Shown: positions 16,163 to 25,333 of the stretch, one piece after another
Position numbering within the stretch: the stretch's first letter is position 1
Layout: the number at the start of each line of letters is the position of its first letter
Source of the DNA: Bacteroidaceae bacterium
GTDB lineage: Bacteria; Bacteroidota; Bacteroidia; Bacteroidales; Bacteroidaceae
Assembly: GCA_900772575.1 (NCBI GenBank)
Contig: CAAHEN010000179.1
Location: 1-30,350, forward strand
DNA: 30,350 nucleotides
Direction: 5' to 3'
Translations under genes and position numbers: made by a program
The notes under the pieces: model-generated
What the model was told of the DNA's origin: nothing
Seen by the model: only the letters and a program-made list of their open reading frames with translations
Databases searched by the model: none

Positions 16163-17197
16163 TCAGTCTGTCGGCAGGGCACGGATTTCGGCTTCCAGAT
16201 CGGTCTGCCGCTTGTATGGGTTGTGCTCCATGGCCGTGCGGTACGTCTTATAGCGCGTGGCAAGATAGGGCACATGCGTGATGAGCCGGTCGGCCTCCTT
16301 GCCATACTTGGCGAAGATGGGTTTCACCGTGCTCTCGGTGACGCTCCGGATATTGGCGGGCGACGGTGTCTCCTTCTTGGCCGACTCACGATAGGTCTGC
16401 ATCTCAGTATCTACCTCAGCGATAATCTTCTTGAAGAGCTTGGCGCCTGAGTAGTAGCGTGAAAGGTAAATGTCGAGCGTGTCCACCTCAGCCCACTGGG
16501 CGGGATGCAGTTCGGTCTTCATTTCTGTGATGCGTTTGCGGGCCGCAATGATGCCTTGCGTATCGAGCGGGCGGTTGAGCAGGCCAGTGAAGTCCTCGAC
16601 TTCCTGTTTCAGGCGCTCCATGGCGGCCAGCCGTTTGTCGATAGCGGCCATCTGGCTGTCAGCGGCGGCATAGGGCCGCACTGCGGCGCGGAGCACGGCG
16701 AGGGTGTCGGCCGAGATGCGTGTATAGGGTTGGGCGAGATAGGCTTCGGCGCGCCTCACCTGATCGGCAACAAACTCCTTACGGAAGGCCTCCAACTTCT
16801 GAAGTTCGGAGACCGCCCTGTCGCGCTCGGCACGGAGTGTGGCCTGTGTCTCACCGGCAGAATGGTCGGCAACCGATGCGGTCTCGCGGAGTGTGGCGAC
16901 CACACGGTTAAGGCTGTCGACCTCATGGCGCAGCCGCGCCATCTCGCTCTTGGCCTGCCGGGCCTTCAGATCGCTGATTTGCGCGTTGAGTTTCTCGATG
17001 TCGCCGTTGAGGCCACGTATGGTCTTAGCCGCCTCGACACTGTCAGACTTGAGCGCCTTGACCTGCCGCTCCAGGTGCTGGCTGCGGGCTGTTTCCTGGC
17101 GGTAGAGCGCTTGGAGCTCGGCGGTCTTGTCATCCTGCGCAATGGCGGCGATGGCGGTGCCGACGAGAATGCTGAATGTGAGAATGCGAATGTTCAT
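16163..17197 (-). CDS. Exported coiled-coil protein, unknown function
   Basis: This 344-residue protein has a signal peptide (hydrophobic ILTFSILVGTAIAAIA, likely cleavage before Gln21). A long heptad-rich coiled coil covers about 25-145 (QETARSQHLERQVKAL, MARLRHEVDSLNRVVATL). The rest is helical. Together this suggests a periplasmic spacer or tether. No family is recognised. It lies between the single-pass 279-residue gene (38 bases) and the tail-anchored gene in the operon. Confidence 0.72.
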   Translation of the reverse strand: MNIRILTFSILVGTAIAAIAQDDKTAELQALYRQETARSQHLERQVKALKSDSVEAAKTIRGLNGDIEKLNAQISDLKARQAKSEMARLRHEVDSLNRVVATLRETASVADHSAGETQATLRAERDRAVSELQKLEAFRKEFVADQVRRAEAYLAQPYTRISADTLAVLRAAVRPYAAADSQMAAIDKRLAAMERLKQEVEDFTGLLNRPLDTQGIIAARKRITEMKTELHPAQWAEVDTLDIYLSRYYSGAKLFKKIIAEVDTEMQTYRESAKKETPSPANIRSVTESTVKPIFAKYGKEADRLITHVPYLATRYKTYRTAMEHNPYKRQTDLEAEIRALPTD

Positions 17198-17235
17198 CTG
17201 TCTTGTTTTTTAAGTCCAGAACCGGGCCGGGGTTC

Positions 17236-18075
17236 TCAATTGACCTGTTCCTTGAAGTACCTGACGTAGCTGCTGAGCGCACTGCTGTTGAAGGCGTTGG
17301 CATATTGGTACTCGGCGATCTGCAAGCGCTTCAGGTTCTCAGTCGTACGGGCAACACCGTCGTAGACCGCCTTGATCTGGTTGGCCAGCCGGATCTTGTA
17401 GACGGTGTAAGCGTTGTCGAGTCTATCACTGACAGCATTGAGGCCTTGGCTGATGGCCGTGATGTTCTGGATGTTCTTGAAGTGGCCGTTGCGCCTGATG
17501 GCGTCGCGCTCGGCCTCGACGCCACTGCGGTAGGCGGCAAAGTCCGGACTCCACGAGTTGCTGGCGAGGTCGAAGCCGGGCGACACACCTATCGGCTTCC
17601 TGATGAAGGCCAACGCCCGTTTGTAGAGGTCATAGCTCGCCATGACGGTGCGCACGCTGTCATCGCTGCTGTACATGGGGTTCTCTTTCAGGAAGTAGCG
17701 CAGGCCGGCGTAGTCGCGCTCGATGTTGGCTGCGCTGCAAGCCGGTTTAGCAAACTCCTGCAACAGGAAGTTGCAGAGGCGTTGGCGCACCAGCTCGTTG
17801 CGGTAGTTGCTGAGCGTGACGAAATCGTCGTTGAGCGTAGGGCGCTCTTGGTTGAGGCGGCTGGTCTCGCGGTCGTAGGTCTCCTGGCTCCAGGCGGTGG
17901 CCTCGTTCCAGTCACGCGTGACGATGCTTTTCAGGTCGTTGAAGAGTGCCGTGTCACGGGTCGGGGTGAACGTCTGGGCCGGCTCCCCGTCGCCGAGGTA
18001 ATCCTTAAGCAGGAGTGCCCCGACAATGAGTGCCAACACCGCGATGGCTATGCCTATAATTTTCAATGCTTTCAT
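17236..18075 (-). CDS. Single-pass membrane protein with helical extracytoplasmic domain, unknown
   Basis: This 279-residue protein has an N-terminal membrane helix (about 4-23, KIIGIAIAVLALIVGALLL) preceded by Lys, so the remainder is probably periplasmic. The rest is mainly alpha-helical, with no Cys pair pattern or catalytic motif that I recognise. It follows the 694-residue gene by 15 bases. It may be the periplasmic partner of the membrane-anchored components. Confidence 0.7.
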   Translation of the reverse strand: MKALKIIGIAIAVLALIVGALLLKDYLGDGEPAQTFTPTRDTALFNDLKSIVTRDWNEATAWSQETYDRETSRLNQERPTLNDDFVTLSNYRNELVRQRLCNFLLQEFAKPACSAANIERDYAGLRYFLKENPMYSSDDSVRTVMASYDLYKRALAFIRKPIGVSPGFDLASNSWSPDFAAYRSGVEAERDAIRRNGHFKNIQNITAISQGLNAVSDRLDNAYTVYKIRLANQIKAVYDGVARTTENLKRLQIAEYQYANAFNSSALSSYVRYFKEQVN

Positions 18076-18090
18076 ATGATGAGAGAATGA

Positions 18091-20175
18091 TTATCGTACT
18101 GTGCCCGTAGGGTCTTTTGTTTTAGGGCCAGAGCCACCCTTCTTGCCTTCTGGCTGAATGGAGGTCTTGTCTCCTTGATGCTTAGGCTGGAAAGCGGCCC
18201 TCTCTTTGTCCGCCTTCTTTTTCTCCTCTTCTTCGTCTATCGTTTTCTGGATATCGGCAAAACCACTCCAACGATTCTGCTCAAACACGGTCTGGGCATC
18301 CTTGACCCAACGGTCATACTTTTCAAACAGTCTCTTGTGCGTGCCGTTCAACTGGCGGGCCAGGCTCTTGGCGTCATCGTACAGATGCTGCTCCACAGCA
18401 CTGGCAAATGCCTGGTAAGCATAGATGAGCTGCCTAAGGCCTTCGTCCTGCACCTTTGACGGATCCATGTCGTTCACCTTGGCAAACGTCAGGTCTTTGT
18501 CATCAAGGACTTTGCGCATATACTTCACCTCTTCAGGCGTATAGTATAAGACCATGTCTAAACTGCTGTTGGTCTTGGTGCTGTCAGCCGGCACGCCGTT
18601 TGCCGTCCCTGAGCTACCTCCTCTGACGAACCAGCCGCAGATGCCACCGAGCAGGAAGGCGACCAGCAAGATAATCATCACTTTAGGCAGTTTCACATGC
18701 AACTCCCAGAAAATTGGGAACATAGGGGTTAGGCTTTGCAGGCTGACTTCGGTCGGCCCCTCGGGTTTGAGATATTGGGAACCGGTCCTATAGTTTTTCC
18801 TATCCTTCAAACCGACATTGATCTTCACCTGGCCGCTCCAGTATTCTGGAATGTCAACGCAGAGCCGCTTGTCCCTGGGCCTGTAACACCCGGACAGTTC
18901 CTGGCCGGCACACGACAGGCGGACATCGTAGTAACAATCCTCCTTCTTCGCAAAGACCAAAACCAACTGCTTCACCGATTTGGCATTCGGCTGAGGCCGA
19001 GGTTGCGGCTGTGGCTCCGGCTTTCGTGTAACGGAAATCCAGTATTTATCTTTGTCGTCAGCCCGGCATCTTCCGATTGAAAAATGCCCATCGCTGCAAC
19101 TGATACGCAGTGCGGCCACGATATCATTGCCCGTAAGCGAGAAAGCATATGTGCCGTCACTCTTTTTATTGACCGTCACCAGCCGGCCGTCTGGCAAGGC
19201 AATGCGCAGGCCGCTCATGAACAGTGCAATATCCGCCTGCTTGCCCAACCCATCGAGAATGACGCTGTATGTCTTCGTCTTGGGGTGAAGGCTGATTGTA
19301 CAGTCGATGCGCTCCTCTGCCACATCCAGTTTGACACCGGGCACCACCTTGCCTGCCAACAAATCTTTAAGGCAAAAATCCAAGACATCGGTGTCGAAGC
19401 ACCGGACATCGAAGTTGGCCTGAGTCAGCCTGCACGGCTGGCTGTAAGGGTCGGCCACCGGCCATGGTGTCCCCAGACCGTTGACAAAGAGCTTGTAGGT
19501 GGGGCGACGCGGCACTTGGATTTTCGTATTGTTGATGAGCTGCGTACTAGCAATGAGCGCAGGATTCTCCGAGTGGCTGGGAGTACCCGTCTCGGCCACA
19601 ATCACCTCACGGTAAGCCTCGAATTCCGGGTAGTAAACGTCTCTGGAAAGATCTGCCCATTTGCCCTTCTCCAGCAGGAGAAGTCCGGTGTCCTGCCCTT
19701 TCATCGGCCGGTTGGGCGCAGGATGCGCCTCGAGTTTCCATTCGGCCAGAAGCTGTGCGAACTCTTGGCCACAGTCGGTGGTCTCTTTGAACCTAAAGCC
19801 AGCTGTCGCACCCTGGACGGGCGTCATGTAGTGATCGGTGAAGCGCTGACGCACTTCAAGCAGCAAGTCGATCGGCGCCCTTCCCTCCTTGGGGCGCCAG
19901 CCATGCGGCAGGAAGATGGCCATTTTGAGAAAACCGCGGCGAGAGGCGCCATAGGCCATTACGCCGTTCTGAACGAGGGTGAACTGCGTGTAGTTGGCGG
20001 TCGTGTGGAGGATGACATAATAAGGATTGGCATCAAGTCCGCCATAGCTCATGTGCGGCAAGGCCTCGGGCGGGTTGTTCAATTGGCAGATGCTCTCGAA
20101 CCCGGTCAGGCGGTTGCCGTAGATGGCCAGTGCTATCTGGGGCGTATGCAAGGAGGGTGTACTATTGTTAGGCAT
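18091..20175 (-). CDS. Large membrane-anchored protein of unknown family, long paralogue
   Basis: No named domain is recognised in this 694-residue protein. It is the longer paralogue of the operon's last gene. The N-terminal 380 residues are shared, including WPVADPYSQP (238-247) and RCFDTDVLDFCLKDL. A Pro/Gln linker (386-396) follows, then a Cys-containing beta-domain (400-480) and a membrane helix at about 497-517. A charged, helical C-terminal region (about 535-670) ends in a Lys/Gly-rich tail. With no signal peptide, the N-terminal part is likely cytoplasmic and the C-terminal part outside. It lies 11 bases after the GTPase gene, which suggests partnership with it. Confidence 0.75.
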   Translation of the reverse strand: MPNNSTPSLHTPQIALAIYGNRLTGFESICQLNNPPEALPHMSYGGLDANPYYVILHTTANYTQFTLVQNGVMAYGASRRGFLKMAIFLPHGWRPKEGRAPIDLLLEVRQRFTDHYMTPVQGATAGFRFKETTDCGQEFAQLLAEWKLEAHPAPNRPMKGQDTGLLLLEKGKWADLSRDVYYPEFEAYREVIVAETGTPSHSENPALIASTQLINNTKIQVPRRPTYKLFVNGLGTPWPVADPYSQPCRLTQANFDVRCFDTDVLDFCLKDLLAGKVVPGVKLDVAEERIDCTISLHPKTKTYSVILDGLGKQADIALFMSGLRIALPDGRLVTVNKKSDGTYAFSLTGNDIVAALRISCSDGHFSIGRCRADDKDKYWISVTRKPEPQPQPRPQPNAKSVKQLVLVFAKKEDCYYDVRLSCAGQELSGCYRPRDKRLCVDIPEYWSGQVKINVGLKDRKNYRTGSQYLKPEGPTEVSLQSLTPMFPIFWELHVKLPKVMIILLVAFLLGGICGWFVRGGSSGTANGVPADSTKTNSSLDMVLYYTPEEVKYMRKVLDDKDLTFAKVNDMDPSKVQDEGLRQLIYAYQAFASAVEQHLYDDAKSLARQLNGTHKRLFEKYDRWVKDAQTVFEQNRWSGFADIQKTIDEEEEKKKADKERAAFQPKHQGDKTSIQPEGKKGGSGPKTKDPTGTVR

Positions 20176-20186
20176 ATCCGGAGATT

Positions 20187-22340
20187 TTAGCTGTCGAAGA
20201 AATTAGAAAGTTTGCTGAACAAAGAGCCACCGCCAGCGGATCGTCGGGCATCGCTGTAGTTGGCCAAGACCTCAACGAGCTCATTGGCGTCAGTGGCATC
20301 GTATTTATAGATGTCGCCCACATAGAAATCGCCAAGACTGAAGGTATAGAGTTTCGGGCGGCCGTCGGTCTCCTTTCTTCCGGTCGCGTTGATACCGAAT
20401 TTCTTGCAGAGCTTGGTCAGCGGCCTGACGAACGACTCGTCGTAAAGACTGAGGAAATGCTCGACCGCCTTCTCCTGGCGGAGTCCTCGCTCACCGAAAC
20501 AGTCGGCCTTGGTGACAATGATGTTGATGGCCTCAACCTTGCGCATGATGTCCCTGTTGTCTGGGTGCGCCATAAGACTGAGCATCGTCTTCAGGGTGAT
20601 GTTCTGATCAATATTGATAGGCACCTCGTCATAAAGCGGGTTGCCGAAAGCGCCTGTGGCCGGTGTGCCATCGTCATTGTACACCCTGATCTTGCGCTTG
20701 AAGGCCACGACCTGCGCGGTCGGGTCCACGACCAAGAAAAAGATCTTGCGGTTGCCGTTGGCCAGCAACTGGGGGACGCCATTGCCCATGTCGGCGAAAC
20801 TCACCGTGCCTTCAGGATTGTCGGCGAGCTTGCAGGCAAAGTCCTCACCCGCCATCTCGATAAGGTTGAGCTCGTGCTCCTTGTCACGCTTGTCGGTATA
20901 GGTCGCCTGGATGGTGACAGCCAGATCGCTGGGTGTGGAACCGATGGTGGCACCGGCCTTCCGATAGGCCATCAATGCCTTGGCATAGGGGCCGCCGGCA
21001 CTGGCCAGATCGATATCTAGCTTTGGCGAGTCGATGAGTCCCATCAGGACACAGCTCTTACCGGTGGAGGGGATACCGAACAAGTAGACGTCGGTGCGCT
21101 TGTCAGCACACTCCTGCTTGCAACTGGCGACTGCGGTGAGTATGTCGGGCAAGGCAGCCTGCACCTTCATATAGTTGTCCAGGATTCTCAGCGAGTCCTT
21201 TGTGGCCACTTCCGCCTTGATGAGCTCATCGTCTGTGAAGATCCCTTCCTGACGCAGCGCGTTGAAGGTGCCGACAGGATAGGCCGAGCAGTTTTCGCGC
21301 ATCTTATCCAATTCCCAGGCTTTGAGCTGGCTGAGCAATGCCTGGGCCGCACCGATGAAAACGCTGTGGGGATGTCTGATCATATAGTCATGAACCATAA
21401 TGGGATCTGCCGAATCCTTCACCTTGCTCCATTCATCGTGCTCTTGACTGACGTCATTGGCTTCAGACTTATGACTGCCATTAGGAAATACGCGGATGTA
21501 TTCCTTGGCTGCGGAGATGACGTCGGTGGTCTCTAGCACATTGGCCCAGACATCATCGTCTATCTTTTGACGGTAAGTGGTCTCAGGGTATTTTTCCAAA
21601 AAGGCCAGAAGGTCTTTTGTACTCGGACGTTTCTGAATGTATGAGTACAACGCCTCCCAGTCCCTAGCCTCTTCAGCGGCCATGATTTCCTTGATCTTCT
21701 CCCTAAGCGCATGTGCCAGCTCCATGGCTTCGTCCACATGATTCTGTTTGGGCCGGACGGCGCTCCAATGGTCAATGTAGTCATTTACCTGCTTAAGAAG
21801 TGATCTCAGGGTGGCGAGGTCATCGCTCATCCTGTCGGCCAATCTGTCTTGTATCGCCTTCCACTCAGCTTGCTCTTCTGGGTCGGGCAGGCTTCTGATT
21901 TTCTCCTCGACAAGACGCAGCTTCTCCAAGGCCTCATCCACATGGTTGCCGTTAGGCCGCAAGGTGTCCCAGTATCTGATGTACGCTTCCAGACGAGACT
22001 TAAGCGCCATAAGCACGGCAATATCGGTGCTCGCCATGTCCTCAAGCTTCACGGCCTCCCACTCCGCTTGCTCTGCTGGGTTGGGCAGGCTTTCCAAGTC
22101 TTTTTCAATCAAGCTCTTTCTCTGGTCGAGCTGCGTCTGTTGGTATGGTGTCAAGTCCGGAATGTATTTCTTTGGAGTAGTGAATACAGGAAAGTCGGCA
22201 GGGTACTTGACATCGCCGTTGGCGATAAAATTCATTATATCCTTAAGCGAAATCTTCAGGACATTCTTATTCAGTGCAACTATCTGTTCTTGGGTCAGTG
22301 GCATAGCGGTCGCGATGTTATGGTAAGTTGTTGTTTTCAT
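20187..22340 (-). CDS. TRAFAC-type P-loop GTPase with N-terminal Trp-based repeats
   Basis: The 717-residue protein has a GTPase-like domain in its C-terminal half. Walker A is GIPSTGKS (422-429), the switch II-like motif EMAGE lies at 495-499, and TKAD (610-613) corresponds to the NKxD base-recognition motif. The N-terminal 400 residues are helical and contain divergent repeats, each marked by a Trp (94, 160, 228, 265, 304). Two neighbouring units are nearly identical in parts, namely AEQAEW/EEQAEW and NHVDEA. The repeats probably bind partners. Similar GTPases occur in bacterial conflict and envelope systems beside SrfB/SrfC-like genes or proteases; this link is inferred. ATG 22304 is an alternative start. 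Confidence 0.72.
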   Translation of the reverse strand: MKTTTYHNIATAMPLTQEQIVALNKNVLKISLKDIMNFIANGDVKYPADFPVFTTPKKYIPDLTPYQQTQLDQRKSLIEKDLESLPNPAEQAEWEAVKLEDMASTDIAVLMALKSRLEAYIRYWDTLRPNGNHVDEALEKLRLVEEKIRSLPDPEEQAEWKAIQDRLADRMSDDLATLRSLLKQVNDYIDHWSAVRPKQNHVDEAMELAHALREKIKEIMAAEEARDWEALYSYIQKRPSTKDLLAFLEKYPETTYRQKIDDDVWANVLETTDVISAAKEYIRVFPNGSHKSEANDVSQEHDEWSKVKDSADPIMVHDYMIRHPHSVFIGAAQALLSQLKAWELDKMRENCSAYPVGTFNALRQEGIFTDDELIKAEVATKDSLRILDNYMKVQAALPDILTAVASCKQECADKRTDVYLFGIPSTGKSCVLMGLIDSPKLDIDLASAGGPYAKALMAYRKAGATIGSTPSDLAVTIQATYTDKRDKEHELNLIEMAGEDFACKLADNPEGTVSFADMGNGVPQLLANGNRKIFFLVVDPTAQVVAFKRKIRVYNDDGTPATGAFGNPLYDEVPINIDQNITLKTMLSLMAHPDNRDIMRKVEAINIIVTKADCFGERGLRQEKAVEHFLSLYDESFVRPLTKLCKKFGINATGRKETDGRPKLYTFSLGDFYVGDIYKYDATDANELVEVLANYSDARRSAGGGSLFSKLSNFFDS

Positions 22341-22358
22341 GTCGGTTACGGCACCGTG

Positions 22359-23345
22359 TCAGATGACCGTTCCGCCGTCGTCGGCCGTCACCGGCCGGCG
22401 GATAGAACGGGCATAGGGCGTCGTGACATAAGCGATCAAGACCAAGACATGGAGCAGGACGGTCAGGCCGAGGCCTGCGGTGGAATAGTCGCTGATGCCC
22501 TTGAGTTTCTCGGTCATCGTGACTGTGGCGCGGTATCTGAAAGGCTCGTGCTGCCCGGTGATGCCGAAGCCACCACCCGAGCGTCCCATACCGACAAACG
22601 GCAGGTTGGCCGAGATGCCGTCCAGCGTCGTACCGACGGTGGCATTGAGGGCGGTGAGGCGCTTGGCGGCAGAGGGCACATTGAAGACGGAGAAGTTCCT
22701 GACATCACGCCGGATGTCGTCGACCTCGTGCTGCCACGCTTCGGCGTTGTTGTTCTGGTCGGCGTCAGTGACGTTGTTGAGCCGGCGTGTCCAGTGGTCT
22801 TTGAAGGTGTCGATGTGATAGCTCTTGAATGTCTGTTCATCGGGAACGATGCGGTTGGTGCGAAACCACTCTTTCAAGTCTGGCGAATAGTTGGAATAAC
22901 TGGTGCCGGAGTTGAGCAGGCTTTCCAGATCGGTACAGGTGCTGCCGAGGGCGCTCTTCTCATCGCTCTGGAATCGCGAGATCTCAGCTGTGATGGCGTT
23001 AAGGTCGGTCTCAGCCGCCGCCTGCAGGACTTTGCGCTCGCCGTAGACGCTGACATAGCGTGACGAGATGCCCGCCGTCATTACCGCCGCAACGAGGTAG
23101 ACGGCAAACGCTATGCCCTCGATGATGCGCCACTGCATGAGGTCGTTTTCCTTGCTGCGCGTCCAGCGCAAGAACAGAAGCAGGACGATGAAAGCCACCG
23201 TGAGAACGGCTGACAGAATGAGACTCGCGCCAAAGGTGGCGCCACCGTAGTACTGGCCGAGGAAGAAAAGGACGGCAAGGCCGACAAGGCCGATGACGGC
23301 CAGTATGCTGCCCAAGCCTATCTTGTTGGAATTGTTCTTTGCCAT
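22359..23345 (-). CDS. Four-helix inner-membrane protein, unknown function
   Basis: This 328-residue protein has membrane segments at about 11-30, 38-60, 74-93 and 290-308. Between the third and fourth lies a soluble domain of almost 200 residues, probably periplasmic, with a Gly-rich stretch (VGMGRSGGGFGITG). The frame continues upstream to 23435 inside the subtilase gene, but ATG 23345 (MAKNNSNKIG) gives a sensible membrane-protein start and a 16-base gap. The topology resembles a chemoreceptor- or MotA-like layout only superficially, and no family is recognised. Confidence 0.72.
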   Translation of the reverse strand: MAKNNSNKIGLGSILAVIGLVGLAVLFFLGQYYGGATFGASLILSAVLTVAFIVLLLFLRWTRSKENDLMQWRIIEGIAFAVYLVAAVMTAGISSRYVSVYGERKVLQAAAETDLNAITAEISRFQSDEKSALGSTCTDLESLLNSGTSYSNYSPDLKEWFRTNRIVPDEQTFKSYHIDTFKDHWTRRLNNVTDADQNNNAEAWQHEVDDIRRDVRNFSVFNVPSAAKRLTALNATVGTTLDGISANLPFVGMGRSGGGFGITGQHEPFRYRATVTMTEKLKGISDYSTAGLGLTVLLHVLVLIAYVTTPYARSIRRPVTADDGGTVI

Positions 23346-23361
23346 GATGAGGTGTGTATGA

Positions 23362-25329
23362 CTAGTTTGTTTTCTTGATATAGAACTCAGTAGTGGAACC
23401 GTCGGAATAACTGCATGTGCACTTGAGAAGGCCATTGGCGTCGGCCACGCAGCGATAGGAACTAATCTGATAGGTCACGGGAGTGGTTGTGCTGGCCGGT
23501 GCCGACAACTCGGCAATGCGTATCTCACTGCCCGTATGGCTGACGCTGATAGGGGCCGTGAACTCGTGGTTCGGACGGCTAAGCTCGCGAATGACGGAGC
23601 GCCCGCCAGTGGCCGAGGTGATGTCGAAGAAGAAGTTGAGCTTGTCTCCTGTGGGAACGCCGCCCACCGTCTTCTTCAGCTGCCGGACGGCCTGCCAACG
23701 GCCGATGAATTTCTGCGGGTCATTCATCACATCATCGTGGCGGCCTACGCCGGCCTTGACGCGGAGCAGGGCGTCTCGGGCCTGGACGAGGGGGCCGATG
23801 GTGGTGCAGCCGGCCACAGGACGTCCCGTCTTCTTGAGGATGTCCACGATGGCGGCGTTGGTCAGTGTCGGGTCGAGGCTCTTCATCAGTGCCACGACGC
23901 CCGTCACGATCGGAGCGGCGAAGCTCGTGCCCTGGCTGACGGTGTAAGTGTTGTAAGGCATGGCGGCGAAGATTTCCGCGCCTGGAGCCGAGACGGTGGA
24001 GGTGGCCACGTGCTTCTCGGGGAAGTTGCCGAAGTTGCTGAAACTGGCCTTACGGAGCTGTGGGTCGACAGCTGAAACGCGCACAGTCGAGGCGTCGCGC
24101 TTGCTGGCGTCGAGACCGCCGAACACGTTGTCATTTCCGGCGGCCCAGACGATGGTCACGTTGCGCTCGTTGGCCAGTTTGAAGGCATAGTTCCAAACGG
24201 CCTCCTGGTCGAGGTTGAGCTGGCGACTGAGGGCAATCTGCTCATCGATGGGCATTCCTGTCAGCGTTTCATAAGGGAATCCGGCTGAGACATTGATGAC
24301 ATCAGCCCCTTGGTAGATGGCATAGAGCACCCCTTCGAGCATGGTCATGGCCGTGAATCCCGGATGCCCCATACTGACGGGCATCAGCCGGCAGCGTGGC
24401 GCCATACCGGCGGTGCCGCGACCGTTGTCGCTGTTGCCGACAGCGAGTGAGGCCACGAAGGTGCCGTGCATGAACGACGGACTGTCGAGCGGGCATGCCG
24501 GGTCGGGACTAACGTTGCCCGTCCGGTGCCTGACACTGTAAGCCTTTGTGATGCGGCTGCTGTTGAGTTCCTCATGGTTCAGGTCAAAGTAGCTGTCGAC
24601 GATGGCCACTGTCACATCTGCCGAGCCCTGCGTGATGCCCCAAGCGTCGAACGCTTGGATGGGGGCGTACTGCCAGGAGTAGGCGGGATAGTTGAAGGCG
24701 GGGTCGTTGGGACGCACGGCGGCACTGCCTTGTTCCATGATGCCCTCGGCGAAAACCAGGAAGGAGATGCCCGTGATCTGCTCTGGCAAGCGGCGCATGA
24801 CGTCGATACGATCGTCTGGTGGCACGCTCACTTGCATCAGCTTGGTCAGCGGGTCATAGTACGTGATCCGGTAGTCATCTCCGGGATAGTGGGTCTTGAA
24901 GGCCTCGGCCCACTTGCGAAAGGTCTCGTCGTCGGCCTGTGGGTCGTCGAGCAGGACGTTGAAACGGTCACTGGCGAAGCGCCCGCCGTGCTCGTCGCGA
25001 ACGATGCGGGTGGTGTCAAGCGGCGGCAGGTAGTTGTCGGCGGGTGACGGCAGATTGGGGCCAGGGTTGGCGATGTCTTTCCTGACGTTGGCCGTCGTGT
25101 CGATGGGCACCCTTGTGATGGCCGTCGTGTCACGCGGATGTAACAGGTCATCGGGGATGGAGGGCTGCTGGCTGTCGCAGGCACGGAAAAGGCTCAGCAG
25201 GAAAAGCAGCGCGTAGAGCAGGAGCAGGAACAGGAGCAGGCGGCCCAGACAACCGAGGCAGCCCCATGGCTGCCAGAACGGCATATGCCATTTGACCGTG
25301 CCTTTCGGCCCGAAGCGGAATATCATCAT
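23362..25329 (-). CDS. Membrane-anchored subtilisin-like serine protease (S8)
   Basis: This 655-residue protease has an N-terminal membrane helix (about 28-48) after a Cys/Gly/Trp-rich start. A region of about 190 residues follows that may act as a propeptide. The S8 catalytic domain has Asp245 in VAIVDSYFD, His288 in MHGTFVAS, the oxyanion Asn399 in WAAGND and Ser469 in GTSFAAP. All four residues are intact, so it should be active. A C-terminal domain of about 120 residues contains two Cys and strands. The gene begins four bases after the SrfC-like gene. The protease domain probably lies in the periplasm. Confidence 0.9.
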   Translation of the reverse strand: MMIFRFGPKGTVKWHMPFWQPWGCLGCLGRLLLFLLLLYALLFLLSLFRACDSQQPSIPDDLLHPRDTTAITRVPIDTTANVRKDIANPGPNLPSPADNYLPPLDTTRIVRDEHGGRFASDRFNVLLDDPQADDETFRKWAEAFKTHYPGDDYRITYYDPLTKLMQVSVPPDDRIDVMRRLPEQITGISFLVFAEGIMEQGSAAVRPNDPAFNYPAYSWQYAPIQAFDAWGITQGSADVTVAIVDSYFDLNHEELNSSRITKAYSVRHRTGNVSPDPACPLDSPSFMHGTFVASLAVGNSDNGRGTAGMAPRCRLMPVSMGHPGFTAMTMLEGVLYAIYQGADVINVSAGFPYETLTGMPIDEQIALSRQLNLDQEAVWNYAFKLANERNVTIVWAAGNDNVFGGLDASKRDASTVRVSAVDPQLRKASFSNFGNFPEKHVATSTVSAPGAEIFAAMPYNTYTVSQGTSFAAPIVTGVVALMKSLDPTLTNAAIVDILKKTGRPVAGCTTIGPLVQARDALLRVKAGVGRHDDVMNDPQKFIGRWQAVRQLKKTVGGVPTGDKLNFFFDITSATGGRSVIRELSRPNHEFTAPISVSHTGSEIRIAELSAPASTTTPVTYQISSYRCVADANGLLKCTCSYSDGSTTEFYIKKTN

Positions 25330-25333
25330 GGTG

